DNA of 64,000 nt, taken from Hyphococcus sp. GTDB taxonomy: Bacteria > Pseudomonadota > Alphaproteobacteria > Caulobacterales > Parvularculaceae. The notes under the pieces were generated by a model. That model made no database searches. It was not told where the DNA came from and was given only the letters and a program-made list of their open reading frames with translations. Positions 24,620-35,000 of this stretch are shown in pieces. The DNA is taken from contig JANQON010000009.1 in NCBI GenBank assembly GCA_028289605.1, positions 558,001 to 622,000 of the forward strand. The letters are read 5' to 3'. Positions within the stretch are counted from its first letter, which is position 1, and each line of letters opens with the position of its first letter. Both the position numbers and the translations under genes were made by a program.

Positions 24620-26067
24620 GCGCCCCCGCTTTCCCTGGAAAAGTTGCGATACCGGCCTAGGAACAGCAACGGCAGGGTTGAAACAAAGAGAATGATCGCC
24701 GCCTGCGTCAGCGTCGACTCCCAGCCGTTGGCGTCGGCGAGACGGGTCAGAATCGTTGGGCCGAGACCGGCGCCGAGGGCGAAGAAGCCATAAATGGCGC
24801 CATAGATCGCCGAATAGGAACGCATGCCGAAATATTTTGACACCATATACGCCATGAAGTCGTATTCAACGCCGGCGCCGAACCCGATCATCAAAATCGC
24901 AATGGTGGCGGCGTTGGCGTCAATGTTCGGCTGGCCCAGCATCCACAAGGCAATTGCCGGCGAAGCCAGGAATACAAACGCAACCCCAGGCGCCCAGAAA
25001 CGGTCGATCAGGAAACCGCCGATGACGCGCCCGCCGAGAACGGCGAGACCGGTGAGGGTCGCAAGCCCAACCGCCTCGCTCATGGCGAAACCGCTCGCCG
25101 TCAAGACGCGCTCGATATTGGGGATGATTGCGCCGACCGCGTAAGAAATCGGTACAAAGATAATCGCCAGCAACCAGAAACGCCATTCCCGCAAGGCTTG
25201 CGGCAAGGTGAGCCCCGGCAACTTGGCGGCGCTGTGGGCGACATCGGCGGCCGGGGGCGCCTTTCGAATATCAAGAAAAATCATGGCCAGGATCGGCACA
25301 AGGACGAGCCCCATAAAGGCGACAGCCATGACGTACTCCAGGCGCCAGCCGCGCTCGGCGACCAATGGAAAGACCTGCTGCGCCACGATGTAAAGAAACG
25401 CCGCCGTGCCGGCCAACGCGACAGCGAGGATCGGGAGTTTCAACTTCGTCGCCGCCGCGTCGCGCGCCGGCTTGTCGGTGATGTCGCGCAACCCGAGCCA
25501 GGCGATCGGCAACGCGATCGTTAGCGGCAGCAACCCAAGCGCACGATAGGCCGTGCGCCAGTCGGCCATCTCAACGATCTGTTGCGCAAAAAACTTCGAC
25601 AGCGCGCCGTAGATGCCTGTCGCGATCAGGGCGATGCCGAGGGCGATGCCGCGGTTCTTGTCGAACCAATTGTTGACGGGCCTGGTGAAAGTGATCGGCA
25701 GCGTGCCCGCGCCGGCGAAAGCCAATACCAACCACAACCCGATATAGAGCGCCTTGTCGCCGGTGTTGAACGACAGCCCCATCATGGCGAAGCTGAAGGT
25801 GACGATGGAGACGAGCGCGACATTGCGCGCGCCAAATCGTTCCGCCAGCACACCAATCACCGGCGCCGCCGCAAAAGCGCCGAAGGTGTAGATCGCAAGG
25901 GCGTTCAGAATGTCGCCCGGGCTCCATCCCATGGGCCCGAACTCCTGAAGCAAAGGCGGGATAAAAACGCCGATCGTGTAGAAGGGCAAAGGCGACAGAC
26001 CGAGGCCCACCCCGACGGCAGCCGCGCCGATCACCGGCCAACCCCTTTGAAATTCATTCCCACTCAT
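24616..26067 (-). CDS. MFS transporter
   Basis: The protein has 483 residues from the ATG at 26067; a TTG seven codons upstream is less likely. About twelve hydrophobic segments are visible, with the MFS loop 2-3 pattern near VIGVLAERFGARNVALV. It resembles the oxalate/monocarboxylate-type branch in layout (N-terminal VIGAAAVGVGLGLSPLPFYTIGVFIPPL). It is the first gene of the operon MFS, LolA-like, GYHTG hydrolase, and an operator copy lies 59 bases upstream in the divergent region shared with the amine oxidase gene. It probably imports a carboxylate or another pathway intermediate across the inner membrane. Confidence 0.92.
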   Translation of the reverse strand: MSGNEFQRGWPVIGAAAVGVGLGLSPLPFYTIGVFIPPLLQEFGPMGWSPGDILNALAIYTFGAFAAAPVIGVLAERFGARNVALVSIVTFSFAMMGLSFNTGDKALYIGLWLVLAFAGAGTLPITFTRPVNNWFDKNRGIALGIALIATGIYGALSKFFAQQIVEMADWRTAYRALGLLPLTIALPIAWLGLRDITDKPARDAAATKLKLPILAVALAGTAAFLYIVAQQVFPLVAERGWRLEYVMAVAFMGLVLVPILAMIFLDIRKAPPAADVAHSAAKLPGLTLPQALREWRFWLLAIIFVPISYAVGAIIPNIERVLTASGFAMSEAVGLATLTGLAVLGGRVIGGFLIDRFWAPGVAFVFLASPAIALWMLGQPNIDANAATIAILMIGFGAGVEYDFMAYMVSKYFGMRSYSAIYGAIYGFFALGAGLGPTILTRLADANGWESTLTQAAIILFVSTLPLLFLGRYRNFSRESGGA

Positions 26068-26126
26068 ACGCGTTATTCCGCTTTCCAATTATTCGGCTTG
26101 ACGAATTAGAGCTTGGCCGCGCCCCC

Positions 26127-26142
26127 AATTGATATATCATTT
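26127..26142. promoter_or_regulatory. Region-B regulon operator, site 3 (AATTGATATATCATTT)
   Basis: The reverse-complement form of site 2, between the divergent MFS gene (26067, minus strand) and the amine oxidase gene (26219, plus strand). The TGATATATCA core is intact. Confidence 0.7.
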
Positions 26143-26218
26143 CACCTTGGACCGGACAAAAGCGCAAGCGTTTTGATCGCTTGCCGCCCGAGAGGACGGA
26201 CAGGCCGCCGAAACAACC

Positions 26219-27649
26219 ATGAGCACATTTTCCTCCAGAATTGATCGCCGCGCCTTTTTGAACGGCGCTGCAGCAACGGCGCTCGTCGCGTGCGAACGGC
26301 GCGCCAGCGTTTCAAAAGACGCTGACGTCATTGTCGTCGGCGCCGGTCTTTCCGGCCTGTTCGCCGCTATGCTGCTTCAAGACGCGGGCCTGCGCGTCAT
26401 CGTGCTTGAAGCATCGACGCGCATCGGCGGGCGTTTGTTGACGCTCGACGATCTTCCCGGCCGTCCGGAAGCCGGCGGCTCGCAGGTCGGTCAGACCTAC
26501 GCGCGCATTCGCTTTGCCGCAGAGAAAACCGGCATTCGAATTGTCGACGACAAACAGCTGCCCCGCCTGGGCCGCGCCTTGGCCATTGGCGACACGGTGT
26601 TTGACCAGGGCGACTGGCCGGCGTCGCCGCTAAATCCGTTCCCTGAAGAGTTCCGGGGGACGCCGCCGGATTCGGTTCTTTTCGCGGCCGCTGCGCGCGA
26701 CAACCCGCTGGACTGGCCGGGCGCCTGGCGGACTGAGGGCGCTTTTACACGCGATGTTTCGGCGTCTCGATTCCTGGAACAAAAGGGATTTGACGAACGA
26801 GCGCGCGGCCTCATTGACGTGGCGCTAAACGCTAACGCCCTTTCCTCTTACTCGATGATCAATGTCTGGCGAACGCTTCAACTTTTTACCCTCGACCGGT
26901 CAATCGGACCGTCAGGCGATATCGAGGGCGGCTCACAGCGTCTTCCGGAAGCCATGGCCCGCATGCTCAACGACGGCGTCAGAACCTCTTTTGTCGTTGA
27001 CGCCGTCGCCCACGACGCGTCGGGTGTTTCCGTAACAGGCGCGAGTGATGCCTTGCGCGCTGATTTTTGCATTCTCGCGACGCCTTTTCCCGCGATCGCA
27101 AAGCTTTCCATCGATCCAGCGCCGGCGCCCCTGCGCGCTGAGGCGGTCGCCGGTTTGCCCTACACGCAGATCGTGCAGCTGCATCTCGCAGCGACGACGC
27201 CATTCTGGGAAAAGGACGGTCTCAGTCCCGTCATGTGGACGGACGGACCGCTGGAGCGGATTTTCGCCAACCGCGACGGCGACGCCGGCGAGATCACCAG
27301 CTTGATCGCATGGATCAACGGCGAGCCGGCGCGCGCCCTCGCGCTCGAAGACGACGCATCGCTAGAACGTCTGGCGCAATCGGAACTGAAACGGTTGCGA
27401 CCGGCGAGCGACGGGGCAATCAAGCTTTTAAAAGCAGTTCGCTGGACCGACCGAACCAGTCGCGCCGGCGGCGCCTATATGCATTGGGCGCCCGGCCAGG
27501 CGGCGTCCTGGGCCGAGGCGATGACTGAGCCGCTGGGCCGCGTCCATTTCGCCGGCGAGCACCTTTCCCATCTCCACACCGGCATGGAAGGCGCAATGGA
27601 AGCGGGCGAACGCGCAGCGCTCGCCGTCATAAACGCAAGCGGCGCATAA
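26219..27649 (+). CDS. Exported flavin amine oxidase (monoamine oxidase-like), Tat/lipoprotein signal
   Basis: The protein has 476 residues. The N-terminus is a twin-arginine signal (DRRAFLNGAAATALVAC) with a possible lipobox Cys25. The FAD-binding start DVIVVGAGLSGLFAAMLLQDAGLRVIVLEA covers residues 36-65, followed by the RIGGR motif. The C-terminal FAGEHLSHLHTGMEGAMEAGERAAL (from about residue 442) is the family's flavin-tail motif. Relatives oxidise amines or amino acids and release peroxide; some oxidise pyrrolidine or indole-like rings. It is divergent from the MFS gene across an operator. Periplasmic placement suggests an early attack on an imported, nitrogen-containing substrate. Confidence 0.88.
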   Translation: MSTFSSRIDRRAFLNGAAATALVACERRASVSKDADVIVVGAGLSGLFAAMLLQDAGLRVIVLEASTRIGGRLLTLDDLPGRPEAGGSQVGQTYARIRFAAEKTGIRIVDDKQLPRLGRALAIGDTVFDQGDWPASPLNPFPEEFRGTPPDSVLFAAAARDNPLDWPGAWRTEGAFTRDVSASRFLEQKGFDERARGLIDVALNANALSSYSMINVWRTLQLFTLDRSIGPSGDIEGGSQRLPEAMARMLNDGVRTSFVVDAVAHDASGVSVTGASDALRADFCILATPFPAIAKLSIDPAPAPLRAEAVAGLPYTQIVQLHLAATTPFWEKDGLSPVMWTDGPLERIFANRDGDAGEITSLIAWINGEPARALALEDDASLERLAQSELKRLRPASDGAIKLLKAVRWTDRTSRAGGAYMHWAPGQAASWAEAMTEPLGRVHFAGEHLSHLHTGMEGAMEAGERAALAVINASGA

Positions 27650-27677
27650 AAATTGGGCGCCGCGATGAGCGGCGCCC
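27648..27677 (-). terminator. Intrinsic terminator of the DUF1838 gene
   Basis: A 9-bp GC-only stem (GGGCGCCGC / GCGGCGCCC, 27655-27677) with the loop GATGA. On the minus strand it is followed by AATTTTTA (the A-run at 27648-27652). It lies just after the DUF1838 stop at 27699 and overlaps the end of the convergent amine oxidase gene. Confidence 0.8.
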
Positions 27678-27698
27678 GAATGTAGAAAGTCGCTGCGG

Positions 27699-28583
27699 CT
27701 ATTTCCGCTTTGGCGGGGTCTCTTTGCCTTTCCGAACCTGATCGTAATACGACCAGCTTGTGACGTTCTTGCGTTCATCATCCGTCGGCGGAGGATTGCG
27801 ATATTTCGGATAATGTTTCGCAATTTCCTTTTTGAACGCATCGGGCAATTCGTCCCAGGCGCCGAGCTTTTTGCCGGCGGTATGCATGTAAATAATGCCC
27901 TCGCGCCCGCTCATCTTCATCCAGGGCAACCAGTCGGACATCCGCGCCCAGCCGACTTCAACACCCGCGGCGGACGTCGTATTCGGATCGAGCAGCGATT
28001 CGGTCGTACCGAAAAAGTTGAACATCTCCGTCGCATGATACCAGGGGCCGACTTCCGCCTGATACTCAGAGCCCAGAACATTGGGGTAGAACAACGGCAC
28101 CGTTGCGGTTTGCCACCACACGTCCCCGCTGATGACGCCGCTCCATTTATAGTCGCTGCCGTCGCGCGATTTGACGCCGTATTTTCCGTTGACCGGATCG
28201 TTGGCCACGTGGAGGACGTCAACAGTCTCGCCCGTCCACGGATTGTCCCATGTTACGAGAACCTCTCCCGTTTCCTTGTCCTTGTAGAGAAGCAACTCTC
28301 TTGAAACGAGTTTGAAGCCGCCGTCCGGGGTAGATGCGCAGGTGCGGACATTCATTCCCTCAACATCGAACAAATGCTGGTCGCGCTCTCCCTGGCGGCG
28401 GGAAAAGGCTTTGCCGAACCACCAGTAAGTCGCGGGCTCGCCATCGACGGTCGTACAGGCGATCTTGCGGGTAATCGTCAGCGAATCGTCGGTTTTTGAC
28501 GGGTCGAGCTGTTGCGCTAGAGCGCCTGTCGCCGCCGCGCAGGCCCCCATTGCGGCCAGCAGCGTTTTCGAAAAAATGTGCAT
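27699..28583 (-). CDS. Exported DUF1838 family protein
   Basis: The protein has 294 residues with a signal peptide to about residue 23 (GALAQQ). The mature part contains YWWFGKAFSRRQGERDQHLFDVEGMNVRTC, VSRELLLYKDKETGEVLVTWDNPWTGETVDVLHVANDPVN and WARMSDWLPWMKMSGREGIIYMHTAGKKL. These are the features I associate with DUF1838, a family without assigned function that is often found in catabolic clusters of Sphingomonadales and related bacteria. An operator copy lies 20 bases upstream of the start, and a terminator follows the gene, so it is transcribed alone. The aromatic-rich conserved core suggests ligand binding or catalysis on a bulky substrate. Confidence 0.75.
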   Translation of the reverse strand: MHIFSKTLLAAMGACAAATGALAQQLDPSKTDDSLTITRKIACTTVDGEPATYWWFGKAFSRRQGERDQHLFDVEGMNVRTCASTPDGGFKLVSRELLLYKDKETGEVLVTWDNPWTGETVDVLHVANDPVNGKYGVKSRDGSDYKWSGVISGDVWWQTATVPLFYPNVLGSEYQAEVGPWYHATEMFNFFGTTESLLDPNTTSAAGVEVGWARMSDWLPWMKMSGREGIIYMHTAGKKLGAWDELPDAFKKEIAKHYPKYRNPPPTDDERKNVTSWSYYDQVRKGKETPPKRK

Positions 28584-28603
28584 ACATCCACCTCCATGAT
28601 TAC

Positions 28604-28619
28604 AAATGGTATATCATTT
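28604..28619. promoter_or_regulatory. Region-B regulon operator, site 4 (AAATGGTATATCATTT)
   Basis: The reverse-orientation form of the palindrome, 20 bases upstream of the DUF1838 start (28583, minus strand). It is very close to the coding start, so bound regulator would block the promoter or early transcription. Confidence 0.75.
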
Positions 28620-28652
28620 AACCGGCCATTCCAACCATGTCGGCGCCATACG

Positions 28653-28681
28653 TAAAAAAGCCGGCGCGAATTCGCGCCGGC
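28653..28681 (-). terminator. Intrinsic terminator of the TonB receptor gene 28718-30964
   Basis: A 22-bp perfect palindrome at 28660-28681 (GCCGGCGCGAA followed by its reverse complement). On the minus strand it is followed by CTTTTTTACG. It lies 37 bases past the receptor stop codon and insulates it from the DUF1838 operator. Confidence 0.85.
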
Positions 28682-28717
28682 CAGGTTGATGCGCCTCGGG
28701 AGGGGCGTGTTTTTTGT

Positions 28718-30964
28718 TCAAAAGCTCACCGCGAGGTCGACACCCCAGGTTAGCGGCGGCATGGCGTAGACCTGATTGACCGACGTCGTGGCGCGGAAGT
28801 ATTCCCGGTCGCCGAGATTCCTGCCCCAGAATGCGATGCGCCAGGGGCCGTCCGATGGGGCGTAGGCAATCCGGGCGTTGAAGGTGGCGCCGGGATCGAC
28901 GATTGATCCGGGATTGTTCGCGATCAACGCAAAGGACTCATCCTCATAGGCGACATCGGCGCCCAGAGAGAGATCGCCGCGCCACACCGGAAGAGTCGCC
29001 AAAAATCCTGCGCCGATTTTAAATTCAGGCGCGTTCTTAAGCTCTAGTCCGAGGGCGCAGTCGATCACCTGAGCGCCGCGCGCCGGATCGCCAAACGGAA
29101 CAATGCCCGCGCAGGGCGCGCCGGAGTTGGTGATCCCTTCCGCTTGGGATTCGGTGAGACTGTCATATTCAGCGTCGAGCCAACCGAGATTACCGAAAAC
29201 CTCAAAATACTCGGTCGGGAAGAAGGACGCTTCGATCTCGACGCCCTGGATCTGCGCCTTGTCCGCATTGATCCGCGTGAAGCCGAGGCCTGGAACAGTC
29301 GCGGAGAGCTGCAAGTCCTGGTAGTCGTTGTAAAAATAAGTGGCGTTGAAGATGACGCGATCGTCGAAAAACTGAGAACGCAAACCAGCTTCAAACGACT
29401 TGAGCTCTTCCTCATTGACTGGAAGAAAACACGCTGTCGGACCGAAACAGTCCGGCGAGAATCCCGGCGACTTAAAGCCTGTCGCATAAGAACCGTAAAC
29501 AAGCACGCCGTCGGTCAATTCGTAGTCCAGCTTGACGGTGAAATTCACATTATCCGTTTCCAGCGTTTCCACGCGGCCGCCGGGAGAAAACGGCGTGGCG
29601 GAAGCGGCGTTGGAAAGATTGAGGCCCGCGAAATCTCGGTTCTCATGGGTGTACCGGATCCCGCCGGTCAGGGTCAGCGCATCTGTGATGTCAAATTCGC
29701 CCTGACCGAAAACAGCGTAAGAGCGCGTTTCAACGTCGACGCGAAAATCGGAAAAGAACGTCGAATCAAGCCGGGCATTTTCATTATAGAAGTAAAAGCC
29801 CGAAACGAAGTTGAACGGACCGTCGAAATTGGAGGTCAGGGTCACTTCCTGGCTGAATTGTTCCTGATCGGTGTTTTGAAAGAACGGGAACGAAATATGC
29901 GTTGCCAAATCATCTTCCATCGATCGCCAGGCGGTGATCGACGCGACATCAAACACGCCGAGTTCGCCGTTGACGTTCAAAGACACGCCGAAAATTTCCG
30001 TAGAATTGTCGTGACCAGTGAAACAGCCGACCGCCTGGAATATTACCGGTACGAACGACGAACAGGTCACGCCCGGCGCCGGTTCGACCGTGAAGATGTT
30101 GCCGTCGACGTCTGTCGTAACGCTCGGATCGTTGCTTTCAGCAATGATACTGCTCGGCGTCGGGTCTGAGTTGTCCTCGGTGTAATCGACTGCAACCATG
30201 GCGGACCAGGCGTCATCGAATTGATGCAACAAGGTGCCGCGCATGGAGAAAACTTCTTCTTCGCCCACGTCGCGGGCGTCGCCCGCCTGATCGCCATTTG
30301 GCGTTATGCGGTGAAATCCATCTCGCTCTTTGTACAGAACAGCGAATCGCGCCGCCGTGTCGTCCGAAAACGCCACGTTTCCGGTAGCGTTTACGCTTCT
30401 GCGGTTATCGCTGCCGAAACCGAGACCGAAGTCGATAGTGTTTTCGAATTGCGGCTTGACGCTGACAAGCTTGATGGCGCCGCCATTGGTGTTGCGTCCG
30501 TAAAGAGTTCCTTGCGGGCCGCGCAGGACTTCGATGCGCTCCGCGTCAACGACATCGAGCAGCGAACCGACGGTGCGTCCCAGATAAACGCCGTCGATAT
30601 AAATGCCGACCGCGGGGTCGATGGCGCCCCGGGACTCGTCCTCGCCGACTCCGCGGAAGAAGATCCGCGCCGAATTCGCGGTACCGGTGCCGTTTGAAAT
30701 GAAAGCGTTGGGCACCTTTCCCTGCAGATCGAGCACATCGCGGATCTGTTGGGTTTCCAGGTCATCCGCGCCGAACGCGGTGATCGCCACCGGCACGTCC
30801 TGCAGACTTTCCTCACGCCGTTGCGCGGTGACGGTGATTATGTCCCGGCTGCCGGCGTCGGCGCCGTCCTGGGCAAGGGCTGCGGTTGGCAAAGACGCCG
30901 CCCCGCATGAAACCGCTATCGCTATAAGCGACGGCGCGGCGCGTGTTTTCTGTACCGAACACAT
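28718..30964 (-). CDS. TonB-dependent outer-membrane receptor
   Basis: The protein has 748 residues from the ATG at 30964 (MCSVQKT), chosen because GGAGGGCAGG lies just upstream; another ATG at 30994 lacks this. A signal peptide ends near TAALAQDG. The plug domain contains DIITVTAQRREESLQDVPVAITAFGADDLE, RIFFRGVGEDES and RIEVLRGPQGTLYGRNTNGGAIKLVS, the standard pattern of small-molecule or steroid-type receptors common in sphingomonads. The C-terminus ends in an aromatic residue, as outer-membrane barrels do. It is divergent from the regulator gene 31165 across two operator copies and has its own terminator. It is probably the main uptake channel of the regulon. Confidence 0.95.
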   Translation of the reverse strand: MCSVQKTRAAPSLIAIAVSCGAASLPTAALAQDGADAGSRDIITVTAQRREESLQDVPVAITAFGADDLETQQIRDVLDLQGKVPNAFISNGTGTANSARIFFRGVGEDESRGAIDPAVGIYIDGVYLGRTVGSLLDVVDAERIEVLRGPQGTLYGRNTNGGAIKLVSVKPQFENTIDFGLGFGSDNRRSVNATGNVAFSDDTAARFAVLYKERDGFHRITPNGDQAGDARDVGEEEVFSMRGTLLHQFDDAWSAMVAVDYTEDNSDPTPSSIIAESNDPSVTTDVDGNIFTVEPAPGVTCSSFVPVIFQAVGCFTGHDNSTEIFGVSLNVNGELGVFDVASITAWRSMEDDLATHISFPFFQNTDQEQFSQEVTLTSNFDGPFNFVSGFYFYNENARLDSTFFSDFRVDVETRSYAVFGQGEFDITDALTLTGGIRYTHENRDFAGLNLSNAASATPFSPGGRVETLETDNVNFTVKLDYELTDGVLVYGSYATGFKSPGFSPDCFGPTACFLPVNEEELKSFEAGLRSQFFDDRVIFNATYFYNDYQDLQLSATVPGLGFTRINADKAQIQGVEIEASFFPTEYFEVFGNLGWLDAEYDSLTESQAEGITNSGAPCAGIVPFGDPARGAQVIDCALGLELKNAPEFKIGAGFLATLPVWRGDLSLGADVAYEDESFALIANNPGSIVDPGATFNARIAYAPSDGPWRIAFWGRNLGDREYFRATTSVNQVYAMPPLTWGVDLAVSF

Positions 30965-31003
30965 AACCTGCCCTCCACGATGCTGAATTGGCATGTTCTA
31001 CGG

Positions 31004-31019
31004 AAATGGTATGCCAAAT
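31004..31019. promoter_or_regulatory. Region-B regulon operator, site 5a (AAATGGTATGCCAAAT)
   Basis: A weaker copy of the palindrome, 39 bases upstream of the receptor start. It is paired with site 5b, whose centre lies 18 bp away, so two dimers could bind side by side between the receptor gene and the regulator's own gene. Confidence 0.6.
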
Positions 31020-31021
31020 TG

Positions 31022-31037
31022 AAATGATATACCATTT
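31022..31037. promoter_or_regulatory. Region-B regulon operator, site 5b (AAATGATATACCATTT)
   Basis: An exact copy of the consensus between the TonB receptor (minus strand) and the GntR gene (plus strand). The position suggests autoregulation of the GntR protein together with control of the receptor. Confidence 0.78.
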
Positions 31038-31164
31038 GCCGGGCCTGGTCCAGACACATCGCCGCGCCGCCCGCCACTGGCCCAGCCGGCGGTTATCCCC
31101 TAGGGTTACGCCGGAGGCGCCGTCCGGCGGCGGCCGCGCAAACGAGAAAAGAGCCTGTCAAAGC

Positions 31165-31956
31165 ATGCCGCCCCCTGCACAATTCAATCTCGCCGGAGCG
31201 CGCCTGTCCGAGGGCGGCGGAACGCCGCTCTATCGCCAGATCTACGATCATTTCCGCAAGCAGATCGTTTCCGGCCGAGTGGAGAAAAACGCCCACTTGC
31301 CTTCCGAGCAGGAAATTACTGAGCGGCTCGGCGTATCGCGTATCACCGTCCGGCGCGCGCTTAACGAGCTCGCAGCGTCCGGTCTGGTCACGCGTCAGCG
31401 CGGGCGCGGCACCGTCGTTACGTTCAACGCCGCGGCGCCGACCATCCGGGCAAGCTTCGATCAATTGCTAGAAGGCCTGACGCGGATGGGCGTGGAAACC
31501 CAGGTTCGCCTCATCAGCTGCGCAACCGTGTCGCCTGACCTTGAATTGCGCGAAATGCTGGAATTGCCGCGCGGGGAAAAACTGCAGCGCATTGTTCGCC
31601 TGCGCCTGCTCGACGGCGAGCCGTTTTCCTATCTCGTGACGCATATTCCGAAGCATGTCGCCGAAGGCTATGACGAAAAAGAACTCGCCAACGCATCGCT
31701 GATCGACCTCCTCGATCGCGCCGGTCACCGCCCGGAATCAGCGACACAATCAATCACGGCGGTCGCCGCCGAGGGCGAGGCCGCGAAATCGCTGGAGATC
31801 GCCGAGGGTGTCCCGCTACTGCGCATTCACCGGATCATGCGAGACGCCGACGACAACATCGTCCAGGACATCAACGCCCATTATCGCGCCGACCGGTTCC
31901 AGTACCAGATGAACCTCGTGCGCCAGTCGGACGCGCGCTGGTCGGCAGACGACTGA
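31165..31956 (+). CDS. GntR family regulator (HutC/UTRA type), candidate master regulator of region B
   Basis: The protein has 263 residues from ATG 31165; the open frame extends upstream through the operator region and is not coding there. The winged helix is at about residues 20-85: TPLYRQIYDHFRKQIVSGRVEKNAHLPSEQEITERLGVSRITVRRALNELAASGLVTRQRGRGT. The UTRA ligand domain follows, ending RIMRDADDNIVQDINAHYRADRFQYQM. HutC-type proteins bind palindromes with a GTATAC-like centre, which matches the repeated AAATGATATACCATTT. Two copies lie in its own promoter and nine more lie in nine other intergenic regions of the window. It is probably a repressor relieved by a pathway intermediate. Confidence 0.92.
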   Translation: MPPPAQFNLAGARLSEGGGTPLYRQIYDHFRKQIVSGRVEKNAHLPSEQEITERLGVSRITVRRALNELAASGLVTRQRGRGTVVTFNAAAPTIRASFDQLLEGLTRMGVETQVRLISCATVSPDLELREMLELPRGEKLQRIVRLRLLDGEPFSYLVTHIPKHVAEGYDEKELANASLIDLLDRAGHRPESATQSITAVAAEGEAAKSLEIAEGVPLLRIHRIMRDADDNIVQDINAHYRADRFQYQMNLVRQSDARWSADD

Positions 31957-32003
31957 GGCGTCTCGTCGCCATTAGTTCGGAAAGCGCTGGCCACGCCCGC
32001 GGC

Positions 32004-32019
32004 AAATGATATACCATTT
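32004..32019. promoter_or_regulatory. Region-B regulon operator, site 6 (AAATGATATACCATTT)
   Basis: An exact consensus copy, 44 bases upstream of the VAO-ALDH fusion gene start at 32064 (plus strand) and after the GntR stop codon. It serves the fusion gene alone. Confidence 0.75.
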
Positions 32020-32063
32020 CCCAGCGCTTGCCGCCATGCGGCGCCAGCCCGGAAAGGTCCGCT

Positions 32064-35000
32064 ATGAACAACCCGATATTGCCCGGCCTATCCCGCGAAT
32101 TGCGGTCGGCGCTGACGGACATTCTCGGCGCTGACGGCTTTGACGACCGCAGCGCCCGCGTCGCGCTCTTCAGCCAGGACATTTGGGCGCGCGGCGAGCA
32201 GGCGGCCTTCGTCGCGGCGCCGGATTCGCTGCAGAGCCTGTCCAGGCTCGTCGCTGAGATGAATAAACGCGGCGTGTCGCTCAATCCGCGCGGCGCCGGC
32301 ATGTCATACACAAAGGGATATGCGCCTGATCGACCTGGCGTCGGCATCGTTGATTTTTCAAGGCTGAACAGGATCATCGAGATCAACACCGACGACATGT
32401 ATGTGACGGTCGAAGCCGGTTGCACGTGGATCGATCTTTACAACGCCGTGCGCGAGCGAGGATTTCGCACGCCGTTCTGGGGACCGCTTTCGGGCCTAAC
32501 GTCGACTATCGGCGGCGGCGTCTCACAAAATAACGCCTTTTTCGGCGGCGGCCTTTACGGCGCGACAGCCGAGAGCGTGCTTTCAGTCACCGTCGTGCTG
32601 GCCGACGGGAGTGTCGTCCGTACGGGATCAGCGGCAATGAAAAACGGCAAACCGTTCTTTCGCAATTACGGGCCGGACTTGACCGGACTGTTTTGCGGCG
32701 ACGCCGGGGCGCTCGGATTCAAAGCGGATATCACCTTCAAGCTCATCCCCCTGCCCGCCCACGAAGACTGGGCGAGTTTCGAGTTTCGGTCTCGCGACGC
32801 CTGCGCAGCGGCGATGGCCGCGATGATGCGCGAGAACAAGGCGTGCGAACTCTTCGGTTTCGATCCAAATCTGCAGCGCGTTCGGCTGGAGCGCGCATCG
32901 TTGACGGCCGACGCCAAAACGCTCGGCAACGTGGTCAAAAAACAGGGATCGCTTCTCAAAGGGTTGAAGGAAGGCGCCAAAGTCGCCTTCGCCGGCCGGT
33001 CCTTTGTCGATAAGGCGGCTTTTTCTCTGCACTTCGTGGTCGAAGGACATTCCCAAACCGGCGTTGGCGACGACATCGCCGCCCTGAAAAAGATTTGCAC
33101 AGAGCATCAGGGCAAGGAAATCGAAAACTCAATCCCCAAGATCATTCGCGCAAATCCGTTTGGGCCGCTCAACAATATCGTCGGCCCCCGAGGCGAACGC
33201 TGGGCGCCGGTGCATGGGATCGTTCCGGTATCCGAAGGCCCCGCGGTCTGGGCCGAGATTGACGCACTGTTCGACCGGATGACCGAAGACTTTGAAACGC
33301 ATGACGTCACCACAGGTTTTCTGATCACTAACCTCGGCGCGACCGGATATTTGATCGAACCGGTGTTTCTATGGCCGGAAGCGCTCGATGCGATCCACAA
33401 GGAAACACTCGGCGCGGACTATCTTTCGAAGCTGAAACCATTTGACGCAAATCCGGCGGCGACAGCTGTTGTGGCGAAGGCGCGGCAGGCTGTGATCGAC
33501 ATCTTTTCAGATCACGGCGCAGCACATTTCCAGATCGGCAGGACCTATCCGTATAAGGACGGCATGCGGCCGGAAACTTTGTCGCTGCTGACAAAGATTA
33601 AGGGTGCGGTCGATCCGGACGGCCATATCAATCCGGGCGCGCTTGGCCTTGCCGCGGCATCGTCCGGCCGCGAGCGACAGCTTACGGCCCGCAATCCGCG
33701 AACCGGCGAACATGATTACATCTTTGCCGCCGCTGATAATGCCGACATCACGGCGCGCGCTGCGCAATTGCGGCATGCGCAAAAATCGTGGTCGGCGCTC
33801 TCCCTTGCAGAGCGCGGCGAGCGAATGCTCAATCTTGCCGGCGCGCTGCGCCGGCGCAAAGACGCCATCGCCGCGGCGCTTGAAACCGATACGGGGCGTC
33901 GGCGCATCGCAGGCCTCGAGGTCGACGGCGCAGCCGCATCAATCGACGCATGGGTCGCGCATGCGCCCAGCCTCGCCCCCGATGGTTGGACGCAAGGGCG
34001 ATCTCGCCCCGAGATCAGCCACGCGCCGCAATTCGTCCCCTATGGACTCGTCGGCGTCATCTCACCGTGGAATTTTCCCATGACGCTGTCGATGATCGAT
34101 ACCATTCCAGCGCTGCTGGCGGGATCGGCGGTCATTGTGAAACCGTCCGAAGTCACGCCCCGCTTCGTCGAACCGTTGACGGCGGCGATTGCAGACGCGG
34201 GCATGGAAGATGTGCTGGTGTTTGTACAAGGAGACGGCGCGACCGGCGCAGCGCTGATCGATGCAGCCGATCTTATTTGCTTTACCGGATCAGTGGCGAC
34301 GGGTCGCAAAGTGGCCATGGGGTGTGCGGCGCGCATGATACCGGCGTTTCTGGAACTTGGCGGCAAGGATCCCCTGGTCGTACTCGCCAGCGCCGATTTG
34401 GAGAAAGCGACGGACGCCGCATTGCGCGGTTCGGTGCTCTCTACCGGCCAGGCCTGCCAGTCAATTGAGCGCATCTATGTCCATCGCTCCTTATACGGTG
34501 CATTTTGTGAGAGGCTGGCGGAGAAAGCCAAAGCGGTGCGATTGAACTGGCCGGAGATTTCATCGGGCGAACTCGGACCGATAATTTTCGAAAAGCAGGC
34601 TGACACGCTCAAGGCGCATATCAGCGACGCCTTAAAAAAGGGAGCTCGTCTGCTCGCTGGCGGTGAAGTCGAAAATCTCGGCGGCGGCCTGTGGTTAAAA
34701 CCGACTGTCCTAGCGGATGCTGTTCAGGACATGGTCGTCATGCGTGAGGAGACGTTCGGACCGATTATGCCGATCGCGCCTTTCGAGACTACTGAGGAAG
34801 CCGTAACCCTCGCGAACGATACCGAATACGGCCTTTCAGCCGCCGTCATGGCCGGAACGCTCGAAGAAGCCGAAGCGGTTGCGCGTCGCATCGACGCCGG
34901 CGCCGTCAGCCTCAATGACGCAGCGTTGACCGCACAATTCCATGAAGCGGAGAAACACTCATTCAAATGCTCAGGGCTCGGCGGGTCGCGCATGGGCGCG